A stretch of 64,000 nucleotides of DNA, from NCBI RefSeq assembly GCF_032062135.1, contig NC_092859.1, positions 108,444,012 through 108,508,011 of the forward strand, read 5' to 3'. Source of the DNA: Pyxicephalus adspersus. Lineage: Eukaryota > Chordata > Amphibia > Anura > Pyxicephalidae. Under the pieces are notes generated by a model. That model made no database searches, was not told where the DNA came from, and worked only from the letters and a program-made list of their open reading frames with translations. This document shows positions 35,188 through 47,990 of this stretch, piece by piece (position 1 is the stretch's first letter; every line of letters begins with the position of its first letter). The position numbers and the translations under genes were made by a program.

Positions 35188-36743
35188 AATATAGACACTC
35201 ATGTTTTGTGCTTGGTCCAGTGCTTCCATATCTGAACGTGCAGGGTAATTTTTTTATATCTGGTGTTCTGATGAACAAAGCAGCAGGGACAATAAAGAAA
35301 TTAAAAATTAGAAATAGAAATTAAGAAATTTTTGCTGCTTGGATTAAGAGATTAAAAACTGTTCTGCTGTTTTTGAGTAGAAGGCAGAGTTAGAACATCT
35401 GTATTGTTTGCTGTGTCAGCACTGCGTAGATTTGATCTCACTTTATGTTCTAATAACAGTTATCACCATGGACACAAACCATTTTAATTCTAGCTTTTTG
35501 CTAATAAAATAGAATAAAAAAATAGTTCACTCATAATGAGACTTTTGTTCCCGTAACAAATCAATAGGCTCATCAGGTGATTAAATACTTTAGTATTAGA
35601 GGCATGCTTGCAGATGATTTGCTCAATAATCTGTTTGTTCACAAGGACAGGCATTGCTCTTGATTGTACAATCACAGCAGTGAAAAGAAATTGAGTCTTG
35701 ATTCTGGCATGCAGAGATATACACATGGCACATAACGCAGATTACTCATTACTTGAACTGTTTCGGCAGTCGTGATTACTATGACCTGACAGGTGCTAGC
35801 CTGTACTGCCCTCTCTCATGTACATGATGTCATAGGCATTACACAGAAACCTTTCCTCATTGTTTCAGTGTTACATGATTTCCTTTTTATTATTCCTTTG
35901 TTAACCCAAGCAGTGAACATTCTTTAAATGACTTTAAAGAAACCTTTCAGATATGAATTTTGGCCAAGTTGGTAGAAATACAGACAATGGATTGGTTAGC
36001 CACTTCCAATAAGGAATATATTAAAGTGAGGACAAATACTGTAAATACTTTCATTTTAGTGGAACTGTACACATGTAACAAGTCATTATGACTTCCCATT
36101 TTGCACAAAAGCTGTGATGGAGGAATCCTACCCTTTAGTATGGGAATCAGCCAGCAGGTGAATCTGAAAGCTGATTTTAAATATGATTATGGGGTGGTGG
36201 TCACCAAAGTGCACATTGGCTGTGTAATTAGGGACCCTTCTTTTACATAGCAGATAGTTGGAAGGCATGCCGCCTTTATCTGCCACCATATCTTTATATT
36301 TTATGTTCTTTACACAGCACTCAAAGTCATAGATACAAACAATCATTTTGTAGTAAGCCATGTTCAAGGTGTGCTATTGCTCCATCTTCCATGGCCAATA
36401 CTGGGGCAAACAATAAAACACTATGGTACAGTAATGTTTGACTTAAGTTCAAAAAATATTTGCATTGCATGTCTGTGAATTGATAGCATAAGAACAGGAA
36501 TTGATTCATTAGCCTCCAATCAAAAAGCCCATATTATATGAGGATGAGGGCTACAGCTCAATACCTCCCTTTTACATTTACTCCGATTATAACTCCATCT
36601 AATATTACCAGACTGTTTGTATGATTAGAATCTCTATGAACAATACCTACTCAATTGTTTTTGGTGCTACTGGAAGACCAGATTTTAGTTTTAATTAGTG
36701 TCCTGGCTGAACCTATACATTTATACTTTCTATTTTTTTTTAA
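35188..36743. other. Intergenic, nothing recognised
   Basis: AT-rich, no supported feature before the assembly gap. Confidence 0.45.
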
Positions 36744-37003
36744 NNNNNNNNNNNNNNNNNNNNNNNNNNNNNNNNNNNNNNNNNNNNNNNNNNNNNNNNN
36801 NNNNNNNNNNNNNNNNNNNNNNNNNNNNNNNNNNNNNNNNNNNNNNNNNNNNNNNNNNNNNNNNNNNNNNNNNNNNNNNNNNNNNNNNNNNNNNNNNNNN
36901 NNNNNNNNNNNNNNNNNNNNNNNNNNNNNNNNNNNNNNNNNNNNNNNNNNNNNNNNNNNNNNNNNNNNNNNNNNNNNNNNNNNNNNNNNNNNNNNNNNNN
37001 NNN
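36744..37003. other. Assembly gap (260 N)
   Basis: A run of N following a poly-T stretch; a low-complexity repeat probably broke the assembly. Confidence 1.
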
Positions 37004-37964
37004 TACACTTTCAGTTTTTCGTCATGTACTTGTCCCAGCTTTGGCCTGCATCCTTGACAAAAGGGCAGAACCATCCTTAACCATGAATCAGATCCACCTC
37101 TCCAACAATAGTCTGTATCATACAAGATGATTCTGCCTCTTTGGGTTCATACTGTATACATCCTGGTTCATTTTGCCAGTCGGAGGGCCATGCGATACTC
37201 TGCTATCCATGTAACCTGCTCTTATTTTAGTGACTTTTCTAGCATTTCTTTCAGCCTGTTTTTATTTTTATTTTTTTATCAATTTCCTATTATGTGCATT
37301 TTGTACAACACCAGCTTTGCCACTTTACTAAAATGGCCTTGTGTGGGCCTAAAAATATTTACATAAATGCAAATAAAAAAGGGCATCATTTAAAATATTT
37401 TTTAAAGCTTCACTGATCAAAGCAAAATGTTGTGTAGACATAGCTACAGTAGGTTGAGTAACGCTTCCACTGTAGATGAAAAGAGCTGTTGTAGTCTATC
37501 CATCATTTCATAAAGGTTCCTAATGACTAAATTCAATTTTCTCTGGCTTGTAACCTTAAGTTGTTCTCTGAAAAGAACATGCATTTTCATAACGTTAGCA
37601 TTTTAATTAATGGTAATATTTTGAAAATTACCTTTTACACTTCTTTATGATCTTCACATTTAGATGCATGCTATTTATAGAGTGGAAAGTCATCATAAAT
37701 ATCCCAAGTCACTAAAAGTTTTTTCCGTTACACCAATAGAACACGGAAGACATTTCCCCATAGGACTAGAAAAGATGAATCATTTATTAACCTCACGGGG
37801 GAACATTGTTAAGTCACAGATAGAACAAACAATGGATGACTGCCATGAGTTGCTAATTATAGTTTGGTTCAGTTCAATTATTTTTTTAAAATTTCACACT
37901 TTTACAATCTGTGACCTGGAGAGGAGGGGGTAAAATATGTAAGCTTGATTTCAACTTGCCTGCA

Positions 37965-38115
37965 CTTAGTCATTGATTTATAAGTCTTTGATCCCTATCT
38001 GCCTTCCCCACTCCTTCAATGAGCTACTAATGACTTCCTCGCTCACAGCTTCTTTACATGCATGGCTCCAAGAATTCCATAGGGCAGCCCCTAAATTCTA
38101 AACTCTTTTCCTTGT
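37965..38115 (+). mobile_element. Decayed L2 LINE fragment
   Basis: CACAGCTTCTTTACATGCAT followed by GGCTCCAAGAATTCCATAGG resembles the L2 segment encoding the region near APxLWNSL. It has no tail and is heavily diverged. Confidence 0.4.
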
Positions 38116-38504
38116 CCTATTAGGCTTGTGCCAACTACTGCAATGCATGTAACATGCAATACTGTATATCAGAGTTGGGTGGACAACAGGTCAGATGGCA
38201 AGGTGCAATGCATCATTCTGAATGGCACTGCTTTCATTGGGGTGGAATTGCATGTATAGCCCTGTATCATTTAGAACGAATAGCACTGCAGAGCACTATT
38301 GCATATCATCTGAACGCAGTACCGTGAACCTAAAATTTTCTATTTGTTTTGAAGATAATATTGGGTTTGGTCCAGAATTTCATATATATCCACATATCAG
38401 ATGTCTTCTTGTTCAGTCCTAAGTACCTCCAACCAAATCTTAAACATGAGTTCATGATAAAAGGATAACACAGTAGACAAGATAAATTTCAAAAGTCAGA
38501 ACAT

Positions 38505-38645
38505 TTTTTTGGGGTGGCGGGGGCAACGTTGTTTTTGGAGTGTTGGGGGAAATCCATGGAAACACTTGGAGAACATACAAACTCCATACAGATGAACATA
38601 CCTGGGTTCCTAATGCTGCAAGGCAAGAGTGTCAGTTATATTTGT
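38505..38645 (-). mobile_element. Degenerate tRNA-SINE/L2-tailed fragment
   Basis: GAACATACAAACTCCATACA and CCTGGGTTCCTAATGCTGCA parallel the middle of the better-preserved SINE at 45850-46155 in the same orientation. Confidence 0.5.
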
Positions 38646-39387
38646 AATATGTACAGCCCTGATAGATGCTATGAAACCTGCCAGTCATAGAAGATTTATT
38701 ACTGAAGAAATAACTTCACCTTTATAAAGTATTAGCAGTCATTCCCCATCAATATATTTACACACCTAACAATGTAAGACTAATGAATTTCCACTTATAA
38801 CGGATGAGGCTTTGACAGATTCTTGAATGCTGCCTGCCTTATCTCTGGAATGTATATGATGGCTGTGTCAGTCAATGATATATTAGTCATTCCAGAGAAA
38901 AGAAATCCAAAGCTAAGTTTTCTTATAAGTCATAAAAAGTGACTTATCTGATATACTGGGACTATGGTCATTACAAGTGAAACTAAAACAGAAAAGATAA
39001 TTATTTAACGAGTTTGAATACTGAAAACAATATTTAGTTTTTGATAGTGTGGGAGAGGATTAGATAGCAGGTTTTACTACCATTGGAGACTCCATTTAAG
39101 ATTCTTTCACTTCCTGTCTGGAAAAGAGGTTATGCCCAGGACAGGAAGTGAGGAGAAATCTCTTATTACAGCAACACAGACAATAAGACTAGGTCACACC
39201 TGTGGCGTGAGCTTTCATTGCATTTACCACAAGGTTCCAGCTGCAGGGACCTAGGGATAAATAAAAATGTATATATGTGTAGATTAGAAGTACATATATA
39301 CAGTATATTATTGCAGAAAATTTACCCTCACTTTGTGTCTAGAAAAAGGTTGTCTCCAGAACAGGAAATATTTACATGTATATACTC

Positions 39388-40001
39388 AGGCTATGTACAC
39401 AAGTTACATTTTAGACTGCATGATGCATAAATGAGCGCTGTATATACAGCACCATTCTGCTCTATGGAGGGGGGAGGGGGTAGAATGAGTAAGCAGCACC
39501 CCGATGTGCCCTCTCCCATTCACTTGCATTGTGGTCAAACGTCTTTCATCGTTCCTGGATCTGCGAGGACAGATTTATGACCGACGGCGGACAGCCGCTG
39601 TACACACGTCAGATTCTCATATGATTTTCGAGGGCTGGTATCGGACGTGAATCTGATGTGTTTACAGCAGCCGTACAACATTGCTCTCGGATCCTGAATC
39701 ATCTGACGTGTGTGTAGCCTTACTGTTCAGTAAATCTTTATAAATATCAAACTATTATTATCTGGGATAAATTGGTCTGGCTTGTCTTGTACAGCAGTCC
39801 CCCCCCTATTTTGTTCATCATTCTACCATAGTGAATTGGTGAGCGAATATTTGGGAATTACCACTATGGGGTGCCACTTGCTTATTCCCACCCCTCGCTT
39901 CTCCATAGAACAGAACAGTACTGTGTGTACAGCGCTGGTTCATTCATCTGTCATCAGTGACGATCATCTGATCATCTATATGACATCTGTTTGGGCCTTA
40001 A
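39388..40001. mobile_element. Palindromic MITE
   Basis: 39433-39469 (GCGCTGTATATACAGC, then CTCTATGGAG) recurs inverted at 39901-39940, and the match continues outward to about 39508/39862. The ends resemble GGCTATGTACAC, and TTAA lies at 39998. A foldback-type element; exact borders uncertain. Confidence 0.6.
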
Positions 40002-41127
40002 GCTAGCATGCCCACCCTTCGCACTCACAGCATTACCTTGTTCCCCTGTCTTTTGCCCCCTGCACACACATTACTTTACAGTATCTATGGAGGAGTTCAC
40101 TATCTACTTCTCAGAACATTAATTTATCACTGTCAAACTCATATTTTTGGCCAGTATTACCTGGTAAGGGATTTGTATGAATGCTAAGCGCTTGGTTCTG
40201 CAGAGAGATACTATGTGACAACAACTTTTGGCAAACCAGAAATTCTGCACAAAGTTTATTGTTAATTCATTAGTGTGGACAGGTTTAATGCTGATTTTAT
40301 ATTTTTTTATTGGAAACACAGTAAAGCTGGTTGGAGTCAGTATGGAACCCAACCTACCGTGTGATTCTTATCTTTACAAAAAAATACATTTGAGGTTTTT
40401 ATAATAGTGAATATATATATATATATATATTTTTCATACAATTGCATCTGATATAGTAGGCAGAAGGGGGACAGTCGGTTATTAAAGGGGATGTGTTAAA
40501 TGCAGGAAACGTGGGCAAATGTAAGGATTTGAGCAACGCTGATATGGCCCAATTTATGATGAATTAGATCATCTCCAATCTAGCAGGTTGGGTGGGTTAT
40601 TCCCAGTATAAAATGGCTGATACCAACCAAAACTTTGTTCAAAATATTGAAGGAGGACATGTTAACCAATTACAGGGTCCTGTATGCCCAAGGCTCACCA
40701 TTTCTATATATTCAATCCAACCCAGCTTGTGAATTGAGAATGGGAGCCAATAATGATAAAGGCCACACTCAACATACACTGTCATCATAAATTGCTTTAC
40801 TAATAGGAAATAATGCAGTAATAATATATCCTTATTGGTAATCATTGCAAGGATGAATAACCAGAAAAATGTTCCCAAATATACAACCGGTGTCCATTCG
40901 TATAATACTAAGCAGCAACAATACAAACAATGTATTTGTGAGCTTTAATAATATTAAATACAGGTCTTAAATGGATTTGTCACATTTTATTTTAATTGTT
41001 TTTAATGTTTACAAATTTATACACTAAACTAAGTTTATAAACTAAACTTTTATATAGTTTAATTTACTTTCATCAAATCATGTGATGTAAATTAATGTTT
41101 AAAATAGCAGCATCCATGAAACTTTGA
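40002..41127. other. Intergenic, TA repeat only
   Basis: Holds a ten-unit TA run at 40411-40430. Nothing else recognised. Confidence 0.45.
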
Positions 41128-41285
41128 GCCTGATTTATTAAGTTTCCTCAAGATTGGAGAAAATAGAGTATCGAGGAAAAACCTGGTTTTAGGTAACAAA
41201 TATTAGTTAGCAAATATTTTCAGTCCAGGATCAGATCCATACAGGTTTGCTGGATGAACCAAGTTCACCCATGGTAGTGAGCTTT
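41128..41285. mobile_element. Partial copy of the CCAGCAAACCTGG MITE
   Basis: CCTGATTTATTAAGTTTCCT at one end, TTTTCAGTCCAGGATCAGAT in the middle, then GGTTTGCTGGATGAACC, cut by the N gap. Homologous to 50556-50760. Confidence 0.65.
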
Positions 41286-41440
41286 NNNNNNNNNNNNNNN
41301 NNNNNNNNNNNNNNNNNNNNNNNNNNNNNNNNNNNNNNNNNNNNNNNNNNNNNNNNNNNNNNNNNNNNNNNNNNNNNNNNNNNNNNNNNNNNNNNNNNNN
41401 NNNNNNNNNNNNNNNNNNNNNNNNNNNNNNNNNNNNNNNN
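41286..41440. other. Assembly gap (155 N)
   Basis: The gap sits exactly where the L2 tail would carry its TAA/ATT microsatellite, so slippage there is the likely cause. Confidence 1.
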
Positions 41441-42200
41441 ACAGGATTTATATAGCGAAAACATATTACTCAGCGCTGTACATTGAATAGGGGTTGCAAA
41501 TGACAGACAGATACAGACAGTGATACAGGAGGAGAGGACCCTGCCCCGAAGAGCTTACAATTTAGTAGGTGGGGGATTTTACACACAATAGGATGGGAGA
41601 TATGGAGTGGTGGTAAGTAGTGATGGTTTCAAATGACAGAAGGAGAGGGGTAGGCAAGTTTGAAAAAAATGGGTTTTAAGAGATCTTTTAAATGAGCAGA
41701 AAGTAGGAGCAAGTCGAATAGGATGAGAAAGACCATTCCAGAGAGTTGGAGCAGCTCTAGAGAAGTCTTGTATCCGTGCTTGTGATGAGGTTATGAGTGA
41801 GGAAGTCATTAGTAGGTCATTGGAGGAGCAGGGAGAGCGGCAGGGGGAGTATTTTTTAACCAGGTCAGCAATGTAAGTGGGACAATACCTGTGTAGAATT
41901 TGAAGGCAAAGCACAGGAGCCTAAATTTGATTCTAAGGTAAAAGGGAAGCCAATAGAGAGAACTACAAAGAGATGCAGCGGAAGAGGAGCGGAGGGAAGG
42001 ATGGATGAGTCTGGCTGCAGCGTTCATAATAGATTGTAGAGGAGAGAGTGGGGTTAGTGGAATACCAGGAAGGAGGATGTTACAGTAGTCCAGACGAGAG
42101 ATGATAAGAGCGTGTACAAGGAGTTTGGTGGTCTCTGGGCACAGGTAAGGAGGGATTTTGGAGATGTTGCACAGGTGAAAGTGACACAATCTGGAAATCA
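41441..42200 (-). pseudogene. 5'-truncated L2-clade LINE, reverse-transcriptase C-terminus and tail
   Basis: Minus strand. Residues HLCNISKIPPYL, HALIISRLDYCNILLPGIP, NAAARLI and LYWLPFYLRIKFRLLCFAFK are the L2/CR1 reverse-transcriptase C-terminal region. After a frame change near 41880-41914 it continues with FSRAAPTLWNGL. Then comes the 3' region with GTAAGCTCTTCGGGGCAGGG and the tail GCGCTATATAAATCCTGT-like sequence (here TTCGCTATATAAATCCTGT). Short and frame-shifted, so inactive. Confidence 0.88.
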
Positions 42201-43408
42201 GCAGTGAACAAACCTAAATGACCCATTATTTGGATATCTGATCAGATGTGTATAGATTGGATGTGTTGGTAAGTATTGATCAACAAGTCATGTCATTTAT
42301 ACGAACAATCAGAAATCCAACAGTGTTTAATTCCTGTTAGAGAAAGATGATTTGAAAGACAACATATCTAATGCTTAAGTATAGACTTTTGGGACTTCTA
42401 ACCAATCAAATATAGATTGGAAAATCAATCAAATGCTTAGCAGCAGACATGCCGGCGTGTACTAGGGCCCAGATGAGCTTGGAAAGAAGGTAATTTCCCT
42501 CCTCTGAATCAATGAGCTGTGCGTGGTATAAATAGTCCTAAAAAGCAGGGCATCGAATTACACAGAATATTTAAAAATTATTAATAGTTTGCCACCTGCT
42601 AACTTCAAGTTGTAAATATTATATATAATTATATGACTTTGTAATGCTTTTTTTCATTCTTAATGTAATAAAAATGCTGGAAAAGCTATCAACTGGGTTT
42701 ATAATATGGTCAGCATAATGATTTTTTTTCAGAACTAATACATGGAAAATCTGTAATAGGAATATGCAGAAGTATATCAAGCCAATAATATACTGCTTGT
42801 CTGTGACTATCACAGGGAGTGTGAATTCAGAGTTATAGCACATATAAGTTGTGTGATTTAGTACTAACATCATTGCACAGGGAATGGGGTACAAAATCCC
42901 TCCTGATATTAAACTAGACCTTACTTTTTATAGATTCTTTTTATTAATAAACATTTACCAAAATACCATTGTATTCCTAACAACCAGATTCCCCAGGTAT
43001 CAAAGAAATATGTGTGCATGCAGGTTTTCATGTCTTTTAAAAGCAAAGAACAAAGCAGTTCATTGTACAACCTGACTGACCACTTTATCAATCAAAGCTC
43101 GCTCAATCTGATAAAATCACTCTGACATGGTCTTCCACAACTACTTCCCGGAACAATTGGTGTTTAGACTGAAGATTTTTTGTAGAGGGCAGATCTAGTA
43201 CAAAGATGATTTAAGAAAAATGTTCATATAAACAGTAAATGTGAAAAGAGATTAGGTAAAAGATACAAACTTTTACAAAACAAAAATAGTAAGGAATCTA
43301 CTGTATGTTACATATTTAACCTGTCTTGACTTTCTTCTTAGTAATAATTTTATGTTGACACAGCGTAAATATGTTTACACAGTTGATAAAAAATGATTAA
43401 GAAAGCAC
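42201..43408. other. Intergenic, nothing recognised
   Basis: AT-rich DNA with no supported gene or element. Confidence 0.45.
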
Positions 43409-43845
43409 TTAAAGCAGATCTATCACCAAATTGTTTACTTTATATAATTAGGTAAATATCCCTTTTATATAACCTACAGGGGAGACCACAGCGGTAATGA
43501 CTGAATGTGAAGCCCACAGCCTCCTGGGGTACCTATGTCACATATTTCAGGAGGCTTTGAGCTGCTTCTTCAAGTTTGGCATGCGCAGAAGGGGATTTAC
43601 CCCACAATATAAAAAAATGCTCATCTCAGGCATGCGCAGTGAGATCAGCACTGTAATTTTTTACATTTGCAAGAGGAAATGTCACCTGATCTTGCACTGT
43701 GCAGGCATGAGATTGTCACATGGTTTTGCGCCTGCGCAGTGCAAGATTGGGTAACATAAGCAGAAGCCCCAGGAGGGACTGAGGGCTCTGCTGAAAAAAA
43801 GGTAAATGTAATTTTTTAATTTTTTTTGTGAAAGTCCTGCTTTAA
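43409..43845. mobile_element. TTAA-flanked MITE, TTAAAGCAG ends
   Basis: Exact TTAA at both ends (43409-43412, 43842-43845), termini TTAAAGCAGATC and, inverted, TTAAAGCAGGAC. The body contains CATGCGCAG motifs and an 85-codon open frame that resembles no protein I know. Confidence 0.75.
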
Positions 43846-44389
43846 CTATACAATTTTTTTATTTGCTTCTTATGTCCCCTTTAGCACAGAATTAATTTTA
43901 TAGGCAAGACGATGGTGTGAATGGGTCAGAAAGACAGATATTATTTATGACCTCCTTGAGGCTCTAAGCCCCCATTTTTCCCCCAAACCCAGATCTAGGG
44001 ACAGAATCAGTCAGACAGCCATATGTACAATCAGCCAGCAGATGGAGCTTTAATTTTCTTTTCATTTGTCTGTTCTTACATGCTATGTTAAAAAAATGTG
44101 TTTAGAGAGCTCGCTGGCTCAAGCTGTGCAAGCCTAATATATATAGTATATACCAGCAAAGGTTGTCTGCTACACAATTTGTGTCAAATTTAATTTAGCC
44201 ATTTATTAGAGTAATTACTATTAAGTATATTGGGTGTGCCCTGCAGAAATTCTGTTGGTTTTTTCCTTTATGTATTATGGCCAAGTCTAAACAAAGGTAT
44301 TTTCGTTTTACTTAGGTAAAAATAAACTTTTGCATATTATGTTTTATACTTTCATGATGAGCATGCCCTTTTCATGTTTTCTTTTGTTT

Positions 44390-44640
44390 TGGGAGAGAAG
44401 ACCCCTTAAAACAGATGGTCAGAGGAAATGTGTCCCTCTACAATGGCGGAGTGGTCATTTGAGAAATGTCCCCTTACTTAAATGGTTAGTGAGAAGAGGA
44501 TTGCCCCCGACATTGGTGTTCAATAGGAAGTTGAATTCCTCCCTATATAAAGGGTTGATTGAAGAAAGTGCTCCTTGTAATGGTGGTCAGTGGGAAGATG
44601 TGACTTACATATGTTGATCTCTGGGAAGAATTCCACCTTC
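44390..44640. repeat. Degenerate ~30-bp minisatellite
   Basis: About eight decayed units with spacing 29-38 bases; the clearest is TGGTGGTCAGTGGGAAGATG. Each combines TGGTnGTCAnTGnGAAGA with a pyrimidine-rich CCCCTTACA-like half. Confidence 0.65.
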
Positions 44641-45339
44641 CAAACAGCTAAAAAAAACAATAAGAGTCTTGGTGTCACCAAGTACTTACCTTGGAGATAA
44701 GAAAACTTTCTTCCCTTTTCCACCACTGGGGGCACCATTAGTTGGGAGATCTGTCTGCCCATGTTACTTGGTATTACTACCTCTTATTACCTGGACCTGG
44801 AATGGACCATACTCATCACTCTGCCTTTGGTACACCAAAGGTCGAGTTCCTGATACCTACATTAGAACCTTTGGGAGATAACTTTGACAGAAAACATTGG
44901 TCCTCATTAGATCGCTGGGAGGTTGGGCACAATGCTAACAACTAAGACAAAGGCCTTGGAATGTAAATAAAGATAAACTACGAGGAAAGTAAGAACTAGG
45001 GACTTGGTAATGGCAACATGGATTGTTAGAACAATGCTCAAAATAGGAAAAACAAAAGAAACTGAACTAGAAATATGAAAATTCGGTTTGGGGCTAATGG
45101 CACTTTAAAACTAGATGTGTTAGAATACTATTCTATTCTACGGTAAACCTGCAAAATAAAAGGCCACTTCATGCCAGGCTTTAATATTTTATATTAAAAA
45201 CTTATACTATTAATAAACTTTGGAACAGTGTGATGGATCAACAAAAAATATACAGATAGAGCCTAAGAGAAAGATTATGAAATCTGTTCATGGTATTAGT
45301 GCATGGAACAACAGAAGACAAAGGGAAAACAGAAAACCT
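44641..45339. other. Unique sequence between two minisatellite blocks
   Basis: No recognised element. It contains two overlapping open frames of about 70 codons without family resemblance. Confidence 0.4.
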
Positions 45340-45600
45340 TTGATGTTTTGTTCTTTATGGGAGAGGAAACCCCTTTATCTGATAGTTAGAGAAGTACCCC
45401 TTTATAATGGTCAAGTGTCTTCTTACCATGGTGGCCAGTGGCCATAGATTACAAGTAAATGGGAAGTGGAATGCCCCTAACATTGGTGGTCATTGGGAAA
45501 TAGATTCTTTAAATGTAAGAAAATTCTTTCTTACATGATGGTTGATGGTAGGAAAAGTGCTCCTTACATTGATGGTCTGTGAGAAGAATGTCACAGATAA
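45340..45600. repeat. Degenerate ~30-bp minisatellite, second block
   Basis: The same unit as 44390-44640, for example TGGTGGTCATTGGGAAATAG and AAAGTGCTCCTTACATTGAT, in the same orientation. Confidence 0.65.
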
Positions 45601-45849
45601 AAAAAAATGTACATACCTTGCTGAGAGATTTTGGAATCTGGTGTTAATGCGCAGCCCAACAATAGACAAAGCGTGAACAGAGAAAAATTTTATTAAATCA
45701 CAGGAGAATTAGAAGCTCTAGTGCCCTAAACAAGAAGCAAAAAGAGTGGGAGTTATAGAATTATAGGGGAATTATAGAGGCAAATTATAGAAGAGGCCAA
45801 AGTCCGAAATAAGGAAGAAGGAGGGACAAAAATATAAATAAATTTTTTT

Positions 45850-46155
45850 TATTATTATTATTACAGAGTATTTATATAGCGCCAACATATTACACAGCGC
45901 TTTACAAAGTCCATAGTCATGTCACTAGCTGTCCCTCAAAATGTCCCCATCATAGTATTGCGTCATTACACAGTCAATTTTGGGGGGAATCCAATTAACA
46001 GACATGCATGTTTTTTGGAATATGGGAGGAAACCCACGCAAACATAGGAGAATCTGCAAACTCCATGCAGATAGTGCTGTGGCCAAGATTCAAACCTGGG
46101 AACTAGCGCTGCAAAGACCAGAGTGCTAACCTCTGAACCACTATACTGGCAAAAA
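45850..46155 (-). mobile_element. tRNA-headed SINE with L2-type tail
   Basis: Read on the minus strand, the head has an A-box-like TAGTGGTTCAGAGGTTAGCA and a B-box-like GGTTTGAATCTTGG. A conserved centre follows (GGGTTTCCTCCCATATTCC, CATGCATGTCTGTTAATTGG). The 3' end is AGCGCTGTGTAATATGTTGG, GCGCTATATAAAT and a TAA microsatellite. That tail matches the L2 copies here, as expected for a V-SINE-like element using L2 machinery. Borders approximate. Confidence 0.82.
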
Positions 46156-47990
46156 AAACAGTTGCAGTAAATGCATTTATTGTATATTTAGCTATTCTGG
46201 AGTCCATCTTTAACTATGGGCTGCTTATGGTTTTTACTATACAAGAAAAAAAAAACACAAAACAAAACCAAAGATAACTCTCTTTTTTACTCTTCTTGTC
46301 ATTTTCCTTTCTCCACTTTCAATAAATATGTAATTTATAAAAATATTAAATGACTCTATTACAGCACCCTTGTTGATCAGTTTAGGTATTTGCAGTGACA
46401 GATTCTTTACACATAGAACATTCTGTATTGGTTAACTCCAGGACTCTGACAGGTGTGGCACAGGTTTCATAACACATATGAGCTGTCACTCCCAATACCT
46501 TAGCAGTATTCACATGTGGTTTTACCATTGCTTGTTTCATCAACATCCTGTTCTGTAAAGCCTTGGAATTTTCTGTGTCACAATGAATTGTGTGCCTGTT
46601 ACACCGTATACATACCAGATGAAACAGTTGACATTCTTAGAAAACCAAACATTACAACTACTAGAAGTGGTTGCATTTGTTTATGTGATGTATCTTGTGC
46701 TCTGTGAATAATAAGAAGACATAACACAGCATTGTGTGGGAAATGTACACCATAAGCAAGGAAACTGCCAAGAAATAAAAAAACAGCAGGCCGTAGTTTT
46801 TCAGATAAACATATTCAAACAATATACAATACACACCAAACAGTCACTATGATACAGGCACTTGTGTGTGAATCCAACCCTCAGACAGATGTTCTCATGT
46901 TCCTATCATGTATATTGTGATTTAATGCAGAATTCATAGTTGGTTTAATGACTGCAAGCATCAAAGCAAGCCAAAAACATAACATTTCCTCCACTGTGCT
47001 TCACAGTGGGTGTAATTTCTTCTCCTAATATACTGTCATCGATTTGTGCTATACATGTCTACTCTTATGGTGGTCAAACAAATCATTAGCATTTATAAAG
47101 ATATATTTAAAAAGTTTGCCTAAAATATGCCTTTGGGAGTGCTGGTGGCCTTTGTGTTTTATTTAAGGATACCAAGAGATAATGTAATTACATTAACTGT
47201 TAAAACTTTGAACATGATTTAAATAACTGTATATCTTTTGTCAGATACTTTAAAAACGTATGTTCAAAAAAACATGTCAGCATACTGAAATACAAACATA
47301 TCAGTACTAGGCACTGCTAGGTGCTGTTTGATGTTTATCAGTAATCTTGATATTTATAAGGGAATAAGGTGTTGATGACATCAGTTTGGGATATTTCCAA
47401 AATCATTCAGATTTCATTGACAGGTACATTTGACCTACGGTGGACCCTCCTTCTGACTTGCTCCAAGCAGGTTTGCCATTCCCTTTGACTTGTATGGAAC
47501 TGCAAAAACCTGTTGGACAGATCCTAGGGTGTTGTGAAGACCCAGGCACCTGAAGTTTGCAGACTTTGACTTTTGCTCAGAGAGTTATGTATATGCGGAA
47601 ATCAACTAAAATAATTAGTTCATAACTAGAATGCCAGTCAAAAAATGCAGGCAATGAGTTTTGCATTAGTGTTACACCCTATGAATTATTTGCAGAAAAC
47701 TGTTGCTATGTACTCTTTGTGATACAGATTGGCAAGTTTATTTACTACAATCATATACATTTATTGGATTGATTAACCAAAATGCAAAGTGCAGAAGCAT
47801 GGGAAGAAAGCAGCAATCCATGGCAACCAATGCATTTGATTACAGTAAACTAAAATCAGATTGTTTCCTGCACTTTGGTTGTAGGTAAAGTTACAATACT
47901 TTATTTAATGACACATTGCTTACATGTATTATAATACAGTTAATGGTTACACGGCTCTTGAATAATACTAGGCATCAGGGTTAATACATA
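46156..47990. other. Intergenic, nothing recognised
   Basis: AT-rich DNA, no supported feature. Confidence 0.45.

Noticed and set aside
36655..37125. Long open frames across runs of X
   Set aside because: They cross the 260-N assembly gap and have no real sequence inside.
38505..46155. tRNA genes at the SINE copies
   Set aside because: A- and B-box-like sequences are diverged and belong to SINE heads with LINE-type tails; no cloverleaf could be drawn with confidence.
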